From Galeruca laticollis (Eukaryota > Arthropoda > Insecta > Coleoptera > Chrysomelidae): DNA of 64,000 bases. Both the position numbers and the translations under genes were made by a program. The notes under the pieces were generated by a model, which was not told the origin of the DNA, searched no databases, and worked only from the letters and a program-made list of their open reading frames with translations. The DNA is taken from contig OY998176.1 in NCBI GenBank assembly GCA_963921935.1, positions 86,964,960-87,028,959 of the forward strand, in the 5' to 3' direction. How positions within the stretch are numbered: the first letter of the stretch is position 1; every line of letters begins with the position of its first letter. Shown here in pieces: positions 44,088-54,237 of the stretch.

Positions 44088-44590
44088 TGTTGAATATTAG
44101 ATGTTTTTGCCATATTTTATAGTTAACCTAAAAGTAGTTTTTTTTTGTTTAGTTGATAGGGATCAGTTTTAATGAAATTAGTATTTTTCATTTTTTGTAA
44201 TTTGAGAAAGTTTATTAAAAATAAAAACAACAAACGTCCGAATAGTTCTTTTAATTAGTTAAAAGTCCGAAAGAATAAAAGTACAAAATTTTTACCTTCA
44301 GAATACTGTAAAAAACTGTTTTTGAACACATTAATATTATCAGTTATAGAACATATATCTACAAAAGATTCAAGCACATTTCACAATTTCTAAATTAGTT
44401 TATTAACATACATTTGTTGAAATATACCTTTCGATGTAAAGGGACAGCAGAGGATATCATCACATCTACAATAAGAAAGGAATAGTAAAGACTTATGACC
44501 TGAATCCAGATAAAAGAAACATGTTTCATGGATAATAAAATTTCTTGAAGCTGCAGGTGAACTTAAAGTAACTTAAAAAGAAAATAATTT
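44088..44590 (+). repeat. Probable copia 3' LTR start; right end not found
   Basis: TGTTGAATATTAGATG begins directly after the polypurine tract. No second LTR is present in the window to fix its right end. Beyond it the stretch up to the CSP exon shows nothing else. Confidence 0.4.
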
Positions 44591-44595
44591 ATGTC

Positions 44596-44601
44596 TTTAT
44601 T
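44596..44601 (-). terminator. Polyadenylation signal of the CSP gene
   Basis: TTTATT on the plus strand is AATAAA on the coding strand, 25 bases past the CSP stop codon. This is a close but usual distance for a short 3' UTR. Confidence 0.5.
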
Positions 44602-44625
44602 TACATATAATATAAAAATCTCATT

Positions 44626-44810
44626 TTAAGGACTATTTAAGAAATCATTGAAACTTTGATGGTATTTTCCTTGAGGATCAAACCTCTGTTTAATTTTTTC
44701 CCAATCTTGTGGTCTATTGGTTATTATGTACTTGGCAGTTTTTTTAACAATTCTTTTTTGTGAATCTGAACATTTAGCGCAGTTGGTACTAATTGCTTCA
44801 GGTATGTATC
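44626..44810 (-). CDS. CSP: Chemosensory protein (CSP), exon 2
   Basis: CSPs (OS-D family) are small secreted arthropod proteins that bind hydrophobic ligands in the lymph of sense organs and other tissues. This exon begins after a good acceptor (CGCTTTTTTAG) at 44,811 and gives the last 60 residues. It has the third and fourth conserved cysteines in the C-X2-C motif (NCAKCSDSQK) and the family's C-terminal helices (DWEKIKQRFDPQGKYHQSF). It needs one base from the preceding exon; exon 1 at 61,499 ends with exactly one. Joined, the protein has 124 residues with cysteine spacing C-X8-C-X18-C-X2-C, inside the family range. It ends TAA at 44,626-44,628. Confidence 0.85.
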
Positions 44811-44826
44811 CTAAAAAAGCGAACAT

Positions 44827-45403
44827 AAAAATGAATTAGTAAATTTAAAAATAGTTTGTAACAGTCGATTGCATTTATTCATAATGTTTATAAAACAAAA
44901 ACAATAAACCAAGTAAAACAAATATAGAAATAAGAATTTATACTTGCACCTATATAAAACGCGATTTTTGACAGTTTTTATTCAATATTCGCTGCGGCAA
45001 AAAGCGAAGGAAGTGGTTGTTTTCTTCTCGGAAGTAGAAGTTCTCATCTCTATATTTGTTTTACTAGTACTTCAAAGTAAATATTATTTTACAAATCAAG
45101 AAAATCAGATATTACTAACTAAAATAATCTCACAGGTTCTAAAAGGCTGATGACTTTTCATAATTGACAGAATTTTTAGTGCTTGACTTAGCAGATTTAA
45201 ATTTCTGCTTAATTAATAAATGCTTAGCAGATTTAAGTTTCTGCTTAATTAATAAATGCGAGATTGTTAAGTATTTATTAAACTTGCTTTTATTCAAGTT
45301 GGAATTTCTGGAACCATTGGTGATATTCATACTGAACACTCTGTTTACTTTCATTCTTTGATGACGATAATTTGGTTATACTTTTATTTACCATATTTAC
45401 GCA
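44827..45403. other. CSP intron, 3' part; one short tandem repeat
   Basis: AT-rich without a recognised gene. A 36-bp unit starting TTAGCAGATTTAA is present twice in tandem at 45,188-45,223 and 45,224-45,259 with one difference. Confidence 0.5.
45188..45259. repeat. 36-bp tandem duplication
   Basis: Two adjoining 36-base copies of TTAGCAGATTTAA(A/G)TTTCTGC plus 14 further bases. They differ at one position. Confidence 0.85.
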
Positions 45404-45578
45404 TATGAAAAAGTATTTGCCGAATTAAACAATTGACAAGAAAAAAGTGGTGTAAAAGAAGTTATAAATGAAGAGGTACTCCTAGCATATTTCTACGATG
45501 TTAATAAAAAGTTTGCGGCATTATCATTGTGGACAAAATATTTTATATTGGAGACAACATTAAATGTGTACTGAAATA
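45404..45578 (+). pseudogene. Possible tyrosine-recombinase (Crypton-like) N-terminal fragment
   Basis: One frame with a single internal TGA reads AYEKVFAELNN, then EVINEEVLLAYFYDVNKKF and LSLWTKYFILETTLNV. The LLAYF and LW-x-x-Y-x-x-L-x-T-T-L pattern is what I recall of the SAM-like core-binding part of Crypton-type tyrosine recombinases in insects. No catalytic Arg-His-Tyr region follows. A short fragment only, and the family is a recollection, not a certainty. Confidence 0.35.
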
Positions 45579-45934
45579 TACATATAGGTACAGCCTTTTT
45601 GAAGTCTCAGAAAGCTACATTGAGAATTGAAAACAGCAGAAATGATCCAGGAAGATATTCCCAAACGAACTGCAAAGAGCTATAATGGTGGAACTTCTTG
45701 TAAAAGTTCAATTCTAGCGCCGGTTCTTGGCAAATAAAAAATAATATTTTTTCTATTAGTATGAATATAATGTAAATCTTAATAAAAAAAAATAAATTCA
45801 TTTCGAGTGTTTTATGGCTGGTTTTATGGCTTATAAAACACAGACAATATTAAATGGTGTCGAGTAGTTGAATTATTATTTTACAATATAGTGATTGCGG
45901 ATAATACGAGTATAATTTAACTAGAAAAAATGAA
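45579..45934. other. Non-coding, nothing seen
   Basis: AT-rich sequence with no frame or repeat of note. Confidence 0.5.
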
Positions 45935-46238
45935 ATAACAGAGGAGATATTACAGCTGTTTGATGGGGTATGTTTAGTGAAGCTGTTGGCGTTGTACAAT
46001 ATAATTTATGAATCCGGTAGTATACCTCGCGATTGACATATTCATCACCTTACCATAAAAAAGAAACTCAGTAAAACGGGAAGACTACTGTAAAATCAGC
46101 CTCATGAGTCACGCACTAAAAATTTTCCTCAAAATAATACACGAACGAATATGCAGGAAAATAGAAGCTCATATTGGAGAGAGTCAGTTTGGATTCAGGA
46201 ATGGAATGGGAACGTGAGAAGCTTTATTTGCTCCTCAG
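45935..46238 (+). pseudogene. RTE-like LINE reverse transcriptase fragment
   Basis: In two or three frames the stretch reads NIIYESGSIPRDW-like, then SLMSHALKIFLKIIHERICRKIEAHIGESQFGFRNGMGT and REALFAP. This is the finger region of a LINE RT (YRxISLMSHxLK, QFGFxxGxGTxEA). Only about 100 codons survive, with no catalytic box. It differs from the RTE-like copy at 1.8-2.8 kb. Confidence 0.65.
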
Positions 46239-46289
46239 ACACTATAGTCCAATGGCTGGATTTAAGATGAAGCGAAAGAATTAAAACCC

Positions 46290-47383
46290 TTCTAAATCAT
46301 ACAACGAAACACCATGTAAATGATTACATTTTGTGTGTACAATCACTTATTTGTACAATTCCTGAATCTTTCAGTAAAATACAATATAAAGCCGACCATA
46401 TTCAGTGGGGTCAAACAATAAAGGAGGAAATAAATTCTTTATTAATTAATAAAACATGGACTATAATCGATAAACCTGTCGACAAAAATAAAGTTGATTG
46501 TATGTAAGAGGGTCTTTACTATTAAAAATGACGCGTTTGGTAATCTACAAAGATACAAAGCTCAAGTAGTAGCCAGCGGTTTCAGTAAAAAAGATTTACT
46601 AGATTACGATGAAACTATTGCACCAGTGGCTCGAATTTCAACATTTAGATTTTTAATTATTTTATCTAATTAGTATTGTTAGATCAAATGTTAAAACAGC
46701 TTATCTTAATGGCATTTTTAAAGAAGAAATTTATATGCGTATAGCCGATGGGTTTCAAGCTAAAGAAAACAAAGTCTGTAAATTAAATAAATCATTATAC
46801 GGTTTGAAGCAAGCCGCCCTAACGCGATTTATGCGTTTTGGCGATATATTACAAAAACATGGCTCTAAAAATTTGTCGGTAGACCGTTTATATTTCTTGG
46901 ATAAAGGTCACATTGGTAAAAATATCTATGTAGTATTATTTTTAGATGATCTATTAATCGCCGCAATTGACATATATACTTTGATAAGTTTAAAAAATTC
47001 TTTAAAGATTCAGTTTAGTATGGAAGATATGCAAGAATTAAAACTTTTCTATGTAATAAAGTCGAACGAAATAAAGATACAATTACGTTAGATCAGAGTT
47101 CATATTTGAAAACCGTTTTAAATAAATTTAATATGACCGATTGTAAGCCAGCTAATACGCCATTGCCCAATGAATTAAATCATGTTCATTTAAATTTCGA
47201 TATAAATATTGATGTACCTTGTCGAAATTTAATAGGTTGTTTAATGTATGTAATGTTATATACAAAACCAGATATCTGTACAGCCAATTTATTAAGTAGA
47301 TATTAAAATAAAAATAATAGAGAATTGTGGCAATGCCTTAAACGTATTTTAAGATACATAAGTTACATTAGAACTTAAATTAG
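46290..47383 (+). pseudogene. Copia reverse transcriptase, broken
   Basis: Pieces in changing frames follow the copia RT order: WGQTIKEEINSL near 46,410, then WTIIDKP; RYKAQVVASGFSKKD; YDETIAPVARISTFRFLI; MRIADGFQAKENKVCKLNKSLYGLKQA (46,735 onward); VVLFLDDLLIAA with the LDD catalytic box; and PLPNELNHV with RNLIGCLMYVMLYTKPDI leading to RNase H. At least four stops. The frame runs into the gypsy insertion point. Confidence 0.75.
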
Positions 47384-47850
47384 TGTTACGAACTCGCACA
47401 CCGAAGCAGATACTAAGTACGGCCCTGTAACCTTATGTTAACGGAGTTAAGAAAAAGGCGAGCGCGCCGAATTCTGAGAAGGTCTATTGGGATCTATTGT
47501 GACCGTCCTTATTAAACATGTTCTCGAAAGGCATTTTAAGAAATATCGCGAAAGGCATGTTCCATCCCGAATGTTCTAGTAAAGAAAGTTTTTGATATAA
47601 ATACAGGACCAATCAGCGGATGAGTTTAGTTTAGAATTTGCCATAGTGAGTTAAACAGTAATTAAGTGAATATAAAAGTGTTATAAATTAATAAGTTAGT
47701 GTGCATATAAATTAAATTTAAGTGACTAGTTAAGTACATATAAATTAGTGTTTGTGAGTTAGTGTTTAAATAAATTAGTAAGTAGCAATACTGAGTGTTT
47801 AAAATTTATCCCACCCGTTTATTGTTTAAATAAATAACAAAAACATTACA
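47384..47850 (+). repeat. 5' LTR of the macro-domain gypsy element
   Basis: 467 bp, TG...CA ends. A TATAAATA-like box (GATATAAATACAGGACC near 47,600) and a downstream start region are the probable promoter of the element. Confidence 0.9.
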
Positions 47851-50800
47851 TTGGTGTCAGAAGTGGGATAATATAAATAAATTGCTACGTAAAAATGGCC
47901 AAGAGACTATGTGATCTCAAAGTGACGGAATTAAGAGCAGAATTGGAAGATCGTGAGTTGGAAACGTCCGGTAAGAAAAGCGAATTAGTAGAAAGACTTA
48001 AAGTGGCACTGGAAAATGACGGCTTTGATCCAGAATCATTTTTATTCAATGACGAGGCTTCCATCTTAATCTCGTCAATTTCTGCTAATATGAAGAACGA
48101 TATTTCTGCCATGGAAGAAAAGATTTCCACTAATGTGAAAAACGATATTTCTGCTATAAAGAACGATTTTTCTGCCATGGACGAGAAGATTTCTGCTATG
48201 AAGAATGATATTTCTGCAGATATCTTATCATTGAAAAATGACATTGCTGCTGAAGTCGAGAATAAAATTTCGTCTCTAAAATCAGACATGGAGAATAAGA
48301 TGGCAACGATGGAAAACCAGATGGACGAAAAAATTAGGAAGTTAGAGACAAAGATTGCCGATTTAAGAACACAGGACACTTCATCAGAAGAAAAGAAGAT
48401 CGAGATCTGCAAGCCAGAAACACAACCCAAGACAGATGATATTGGAAGTTTTACCCGAGTCAAGGCCCCAACGTTCGATGGAAAGATGTCGTGGACCAAT
48501 TACGTAAAACAGTTCGAAGCAGCCGCTAGAGTGAATAATTGGTCCGATAAGGAGAAAGCAGTGAACCTAACTATCGCGCTTCGGGGAGATGCCTTAGATA
48601 TACTTCAGACGATACCTCTGGAAGAAACGGATGATTTCGAGCTGCTGAAGAAGAGGTTGGACATGCGGTACGGTCACGAACATCTAGAACATTTGTACCA
48701 GTCCCAACTGAAGAACCGAAGGCAGAAACGCGACGAAGCCCTTCAAGAGTATGAAGTGGATATTGCCCGACTCGTTCGATTTGCTTATCCGTCAGCACCA
48801 GAGAACATGATGGAATGTCTGGGCATCCAGGCCTTTATTGATGGCTTACGTGACCCCGATATGCAGAGGACGCTTCGTTTAGCCCATCCCAAAACATTAG
48901 TTGACGCATTGACAGCTGCTCTTGAATATGAAGCAGCAACGAAGGCTTCAGGATATAACAAAATTAGGACCATCCAAGAAGAAGGTGACGAAGACAGATT
49001 TGACCAGTTCGTCAGTTTCATAAAAGGTATGATGGACAAGAAACCGAGAAAAATCAGATGCTGGAATTGTGGCGAGCTAGGGCATGTACGCAGTTCGTGT
49101 AAGCGCCCCAACACTCCTGCAAACCAAGAACCCCAGACACAGGAAAAACTAGAACGGCTCGGCTACGAGGGGGCAGCACCGACCCATGACTGTTCCAAAG
49201 ACCCTCTCATACTGATAGCTTCTCTCAGATGTCGCAACGACAGTGTATATGTGGATGGCGAAGTAAATGCTCTGCTGGTTGACACTGGGGCAACTAGAAC
49301 CATCATACGACCAGAGATAATAAACCCCAAGAAGAAACTTCTACCAACGAGACTGCGACTGCGGACCGCCACAGGCGAGAGTGCCAACGTTCACGGGGAA
49401 ACACAAATCCAATTGGGAATTGGCGCAGAAAAGTTTACGCATACGGTAATCGTAGCTGACATTGAAGAAGACGTGATTCTGGGAATGGACGTAATGAATG
49501 TACATGGATTCCAATTAGACTTTAGAAACAGACCCATTAAAGTGGGTTCCGAGGAGGTATTCCTGCATCCATATGAAGGCAGCGCGGTGTTGGCAGCTGT
49601 ACAGGAAGATACCGTTCTACCTGCACGAAGCGAAACCATGATAGTAGCACGGCTACACGACGAAGAAGTTGGCAAAGGAGTACTAATTGGAAAAGGATTG
49701 GTCACGTCGGCGAAAGAGATCCCAGTACGTGTGATAAACGTGAACGATTACCCAATTACAATCAAGAAGGAAACCAAGATTGGATCCTGCGTACCAGTGA
49801 CGTCAATAGTTCGTCAAACAACGACTTCTGATAATTCTAATGCCAGATTCGAACAAATGTTATCAGTAGCTGGTCAATCTTTGGATCGAGCTGAAAAAAA
49901 GAGAATGAAAGAATCTCTCTTCCAGTATCGAGACCTATTCGTACCAAAAGGAGGAAAAACTGGCAGAACATCAGCCGTCAAACACAAAATCGATACTGGT
50001 AATGCTAAACCAATTAGACAATCAGCTCGAAGACTTCCACGAGCGAAGAGAGAGGAAGCTGAAAAAATAATTCAAGAGATGGCAGAAGAAAAAGTAATAG
50101 AACCATCTACTAGTCCATGGGTGTCTCCAGTAGTGCTCGTCAAGAAAAAGGATGGAACTACGAGATTCTGCGTGGATTATCGCCAGCTTAACAACGTGAC
50201 GAAGAAGGACAGCTATCCTCTGCCTCGAATTGACGATACGCTAGATACTTTGGCCGGCAGCAAACTGTTTTCCACCTTGGATCTAAAGTCTGGCTATTGG
50301 CAAGTGGAAATGGACCCAGAAGACAAAGAGAAGACTGCTTTTACCACCGGATCTGGATTATGGCAATTCAACGTCATGCCATTCGGGCTCTGTAATGCGC
50401 CTGCGACGTTTGAAGGACTTATGGAAAATGTCTTGAGAGGGTTGTCGTGGAAGACATGTCTGGTCTATTTGGACGACATCGTAGTACTGGGGAAGACATT
50501 TGACGAACATCTGAAAAATTTGGAAGACGTATTCAAACGACTCTAAGCTGCCCAGCTCATGTTAAACCCGAAGAAATGTCAGCTGTTCCAAAACTGAGTC
50601 AACTATCTAGGTCATATAGTGAGCAATGAAGGAGTGGCGGTGGATCCAGAGAAAGTTGCTTCCATTCAGCAATGGCCGCAACCAACCGACAAACATCAAA
50701 TTAGGAGTTTCCTTGGACTTTGCACGTATTACAGAAGATTTATCAGGAAGTTTGGAGATATTGCCAAGCCTCTAACGCGACTTACAGAAGAAGCAAGAGC

Positions 50801-52735
50801 TTTCCAATGGGACGAAGAGTGTCAAACGGCTTTTGAAAGTTTGAAGAGGCATTTAACCTCGGCGCCGATATTAGGATATCCATTACCAGAGGGAGACTTT
50901 ATTCTTGACACTGACGCAAGCAACGTAGGAATTGGTGGAGTGCTCTCACAGATCCAAGGAGGGCAAGAAAGAGTGCTGGGATATTTCAGTAAAGTCCTCT
51001 CCAAACCAGAACGAAACTACTGCGTCACAAGAAGAGAACTTTTGGCAGTAGTGAAGTCCGTGGAACACTTTTACCAGTATCTCTATGGTAGGAAGTTTTT
51101 AATCCGGACTGATCATGCAGCACTTAAGTGGTTGATGCAGTTCAAGAATCCCGAGGGCCAGATCGCTAGATGGATTGAACGAATTCAAGAATACGATTTC
51201 AACATCGAACATCGAGCTGGCGTGAGTCACCGAAATGCCGACTCCCTGTCCAGACGGCCGTGCCCAACAGACTGCTCCCACTGCAACAAGGTGGAATCTA
51301 GGTAAGCTGCAGTTTCAGGAACTACTGTAGTCAACGAGGAATGGTCACCCACCAGGATCAGAGAAGATCAGGAGAATGATCCTCACCTGAAGATGATCCG
51401 GCAATGGAAGAAAGAAAACCAGCGACCTACCTGGCAAGAAGTGTCAAGATTTTCACCGACACTCAAGGCGTATTGGGCTCAGTGGGACTCCCTTGTCCTG
51501 GAAGAAGGGCTGTTGAAAAGAGTCCTTGAAAACGATAATGGTTCTGAGATGAGGAGACAGTTAGTTATCCCGATAACAAGAGTAGCTGAGGTACTGAAGA
51601 AGTTACACGACAGTCCATCGGGAGTTCATCTGGGAGTGAAGAAAACCCTTCAGCGAGTTCGTGAAAGGTTTTATTGGATGAACAGCTCCGACGATGTGAA
51701 GGACTGGTGTAAGAAATGTACGACTTGTGCTACGAGTAATGGACCACATCGCAAGAGAAAGGCACCCATGAAACAGTACAATGTTGGAAGCCCTTTCGAA
51801 AGGATTGCTTTAGATATCGCTGGACCATTTCCGACGACAGAAAATGGTAGCAAGTACATACTGGTTGTAATGGATTATTTTACAAAGTGGGTGGAAATTT
51901 ACGCTATCCCGAACCAAGAGGTCACAACTGTCGCGGATGTATTGGTGAAAGAATTCATCAGCCGATATGGAGTGCCCATAGAAGTCCACAGTGACCAGGG
52001 AAGAAATTTCGAAAGCCATCTATTCCAGGAGATTTGCGACAAGCTGGGAATGAAGAAGACCAGAACAACAGCATTACATCCACAGTCAGACGGAATGGTC
52101 GAGAGAATGAACAGGACTATTGGAAAATACCTGTCCAAAGTAGTATCCAGCCATCAGAGAGATTGGGACCAGTATCTCTCCCTATTCGCATTGGCTTATC
52201 GATCTGCCGTCAATGAGTCCACGGGTGAAACACCTGCGAAAATCCTGTTTGGACGTGAAATGAGGCTTCCTTGTGACCTGAAATTTGGCTGTCGGCTTGA
52301 AGAAGATATAGCAGGCGAAGACTACGTGATCCAATTGAGAAGAAGGCTGGACGATATTCATGAACTAGTTCGAACAAATCTTCAAGTTGCCAGCGACAGA
52401 ATGAAAAGTAGGTACGACACGCAGACCACAGAGGGCGGTTTTTAAGAAGGGGACAAAGTATGGTTACACAACCCGGCGAGGAGAAAAGGATTTTCTCCAA
52501 AATTACAAACATCCTGGGAAGGTCCATACTTGATCAAGAAAAGGATCAATGATGTTTTATATCGCATAAGCAAGATCCCCAACGGAAAACCAAAAGTAGT
52601 TCACCGAAACCGACTAGCGCCATACGAAGGAGACCATGACATAGAGGAAGGAGTAAATCTTATTCGAGATGTGTCTGACCCCACCTTCGATGAATTTATG
52701 GGCGCGTATGGAGGTACCGGGAAAGCTAGATATGG

Positions 52736-53170
52736 AGCTACTTCGGAACAACAACAAGATTTGTTCACTCTCCCAGAAGATTATTCACTGGCATACAACA
52801 TCCCCGCCCGTATCAAGAACGCACGAGGATTGGCAACCGTCTTTCGAAAGAAGTTCGGGCAATTAGAAAAACTTGAAGACCAGATTCCAGCCCCTAGCAA
52901 GACACTGAAACTGAAACATAATTCGCGGTACGTTTTCTACGTGGTAACTAAAAATGAATTCCAAGATCGATCTACCTACCGCGATGTGTGGGAAGCACTT
53001 CGAAACCTCCGAGACCACGTGCTGGAATCCAACGTGAAGAAACTGGCTATGCCTAAGATAGCGAGTAACCAGTTGGATTGGCGAATCATCAGGAACATGG
53101 TAGAGATTATCTTTCAAGATACCGGTGTCCAGATATTGATTTGCAGCTACAGCCCCCGTTATCAGTATCC
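52736..53170 (+). other. Macro domain coded at the Pol C-terminus
   Basis: About 145 residues follow the OARD1/TARG1 pattern of macro domain, a fold that binds ADP-ribose and, in TARG1, removes it from proteins. Seen in order: a DLFTLPEDYSLAY start with its buried strand, the ligand loop and helix ARGLATVFRKKFG, the strand and loop YVFYVVTKNEF (its TK matches the lysine TARG1 uses), and a DVWEALRNLRDHVLE helix. The strand MPKI and the last helix and strand (DWRIIRNMVEIIF, VQILICSYSP) complete it. Where TARG1 has GCGLD with a catalytic Asp, this protein has ASN followed by QLDW, two residues shorter, so binding without hydrolysis is possible. Assignment by eye. Confidence 0.75.
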
Positions 53171-53186
53171 GATGAAGACGGTGCCC

Positions 53187-53243
53187 TGCTATTTTCATAA
53201 GATCGGAAAGTGTAGAAATGGGGCTAGCTGCCGATTCAAACAT
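53187..53243 (+). other. CCCH zinc finger after the macro domain
   Basis: CYFHKIGKCRNGASCRFKH has the spacing C-X7-C-X5-C-X3-H of RNA-binding CCCH fingers. Its K-x-G-x-C and C-R-F-x-H wording is typical of the family. It is the last domain of the polyprotein. Confidence 0.85.
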
Positions 53244-53298
53244 CCAGTCTCGGCTACACAAAAGTTCCAGGAGGAACTTTCATTTAAGGAGGGGGTAA

Positions 53299-53765
53299 TG
53301 TTACGAACTCGTACACCGAAGCAGATACTAAGTACGGCCCTGTAACCTTATGTTAACGGAGTTAAGAAAAAGGCGAGCGCGCCGAATTCTGAGAAGGTCT
53401 ATTGGGATCTATTGTGACCGTCCTTTTTAAACATGTTCTCGAAAGGCATTTTAAGAAATATCGCGAAAGGCATGTCCCATCCCGAATGTTCTAGTAAAGA
53501 AAGTTTTTGATATAAATACAGGACCGATCAGCGGATGAGTTTAGTTTAGAATTTGCCATAGTGAGTTAAACAGTAATTAAGTGAATATGAAAGTGTTATA
53601 AATTAATAAGTTAGTGTGCATATAAATTAAATTTAAGTGACTAGTTAAGTACATATAAATTAGTGTTAGTGAGTTAGTGTTTAAATAAATTAGTAAGTAG
53701 CAATACTGAGTGTTTAAAATTTATCCCACCCGTTTATTGTTTAAATAAATAACAAAAACATTACA
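53299..53765 (+). repeat. 3' LTR of the macro-domain gypsy element
   Basis: 467 bp, about six substitutions from the 5' LTR. The gag-pol frame runs 47 bases into it and stops at 53,343-53,345. Confidence 0.9.
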
Positions 53766-54237
53766 TTAGTTTATAAACAAAATCATTTTAATTATATTTT
53801 GGTATGATATGTAGACTCCGATTGGGGTAATGAAACAGATCGTAGAAGTATAACAGGCTATATTTTAAAAAAAATTGAAAATTGTACAATCTGAATATAT
53901 GGCACTTTTTGAATGTGTAAGAGAAGCTTTATGGCTTAAATCCCTTTTAAGAGATATACATTTTAATATAACAGAGCCTATAATTATATATGAAGATAAT
54001 AACGGTTGCATTACAATAGCTAATAATCCTGTTTTTCATAAACGATCTAAACACATTGATATCAAATATCATTTTACAAGAGAACAAGTAAATAAAAATG
54101 CCATAATTTTAAAACATTTCAACAACCAATTAGCAGATGCTATGACGAAATATTTGCGTTTTCCTAAGTTCCAAGAAGTGCGTTTTAAAATGGGCTTGAT
54201 GGAAATCCCGAATATAGATGATAAGACTAATTATTAA
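53766..54237 (+). pseudogene. Copia RNase H, right-hand piece
   Basis: Starting in the TTAG duplication, the frame gives VYKQNHFNYIL, then, after a break, DSDWGNETDRRSITGYIL. A 120-codon frame follows (53,875-54,237) with QSEYMALFECVREALWLKSLL, YEDNNGCITIANNP and FHKRSKHIDIKYHFTREQV. This is the complete C-terminal half of copia RNase H and ends at TAA. It belongs with the RT piece on the other side of the gypsy insert. Confidence 0.8.

Larger units (their letters stand above)
47895..53345 (+). pseudogene. Gypsy Gag-Pol polyprotein with SAP, macro and CCCH domains; four stops
   Basis: One frame of 1,816 codons from AAAAATGGCC (47,895), interrupted only by stops at 50,544, 50,595, 51,303 and 52,443. 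Domains: SAP-like DNA-binding fold, residues 4-38 (LRAELEDRELETSGKKSELVERL); coiled coil 55-155 with repeated MKNDISAM; capsid 190-370; CCHC knuckle (CWNCGELGHVRSSC, 49,059-49,100); protease LLVDTGATRT; RT with FCVDYRQLN and YLDDIV (50,466); RNase H (DTDASN, TDHAALKW); integrase with finger ending CKKCTTC and D, D, E in LDIAGPFP, HSDQGRNF and GMVERMNR; GPY/F module (WEGPYLIKKR). Beyond these the frame continues into a macro domain (about 1,614-1,758) and a CCCH finger (1,765-1,783). Neither is usual in gypsy elements. Confidence 0.9.
47384..53765 (+). mobile_element. Ty3/gypsy element encoding a macro domain and CCCH finger (TSD TTAG)
   Basis: A 6,382-bp plus-strand LTR element with 467-bp LTRs (TGTTACGAACTCG ... 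AACATTACA), flanked by TTAG at 47,380-47,383 and 53,766-53,769. A primer-site-like TGGTGTCAGAAGTGGGA follows the 5' LTR after one T; AAGGAGGGGGTAA precedes the 3' LTR. One long gag-pol frame fills the interior. About six differences between the LTRs by eye (roughly 1.3 per cent) indicate a moderately recent insertion. GC content and codon use are visibly higher than in the surrounding copia and intron. Confidence 0.95.
46290..54237 (+). mobile_element. Ty1/copia element remnant split by a gypsy element
   Basis: Copia pol pieces at 46,290-47,383 and 53,766-54,237 are separated by a gypsy element with target duplication TTAG. Removing the insert and one TTAG gives a continuous frame (ELKLVYKQNHFNYIL) entering RNase H. 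Gag, protease and integrase are absent, no copia LTR was recognised at either side, and the RT part has several stops. It lies within the CSP intron on the strand opposite to the gene. Confidence 0.75.

Noticed and set aside
47885..48499. 204-codon minus-strand open frame
   Set aside because: Mirror of the gypsy Gag coiled coil; repeat composition keeps the opposite strand open.
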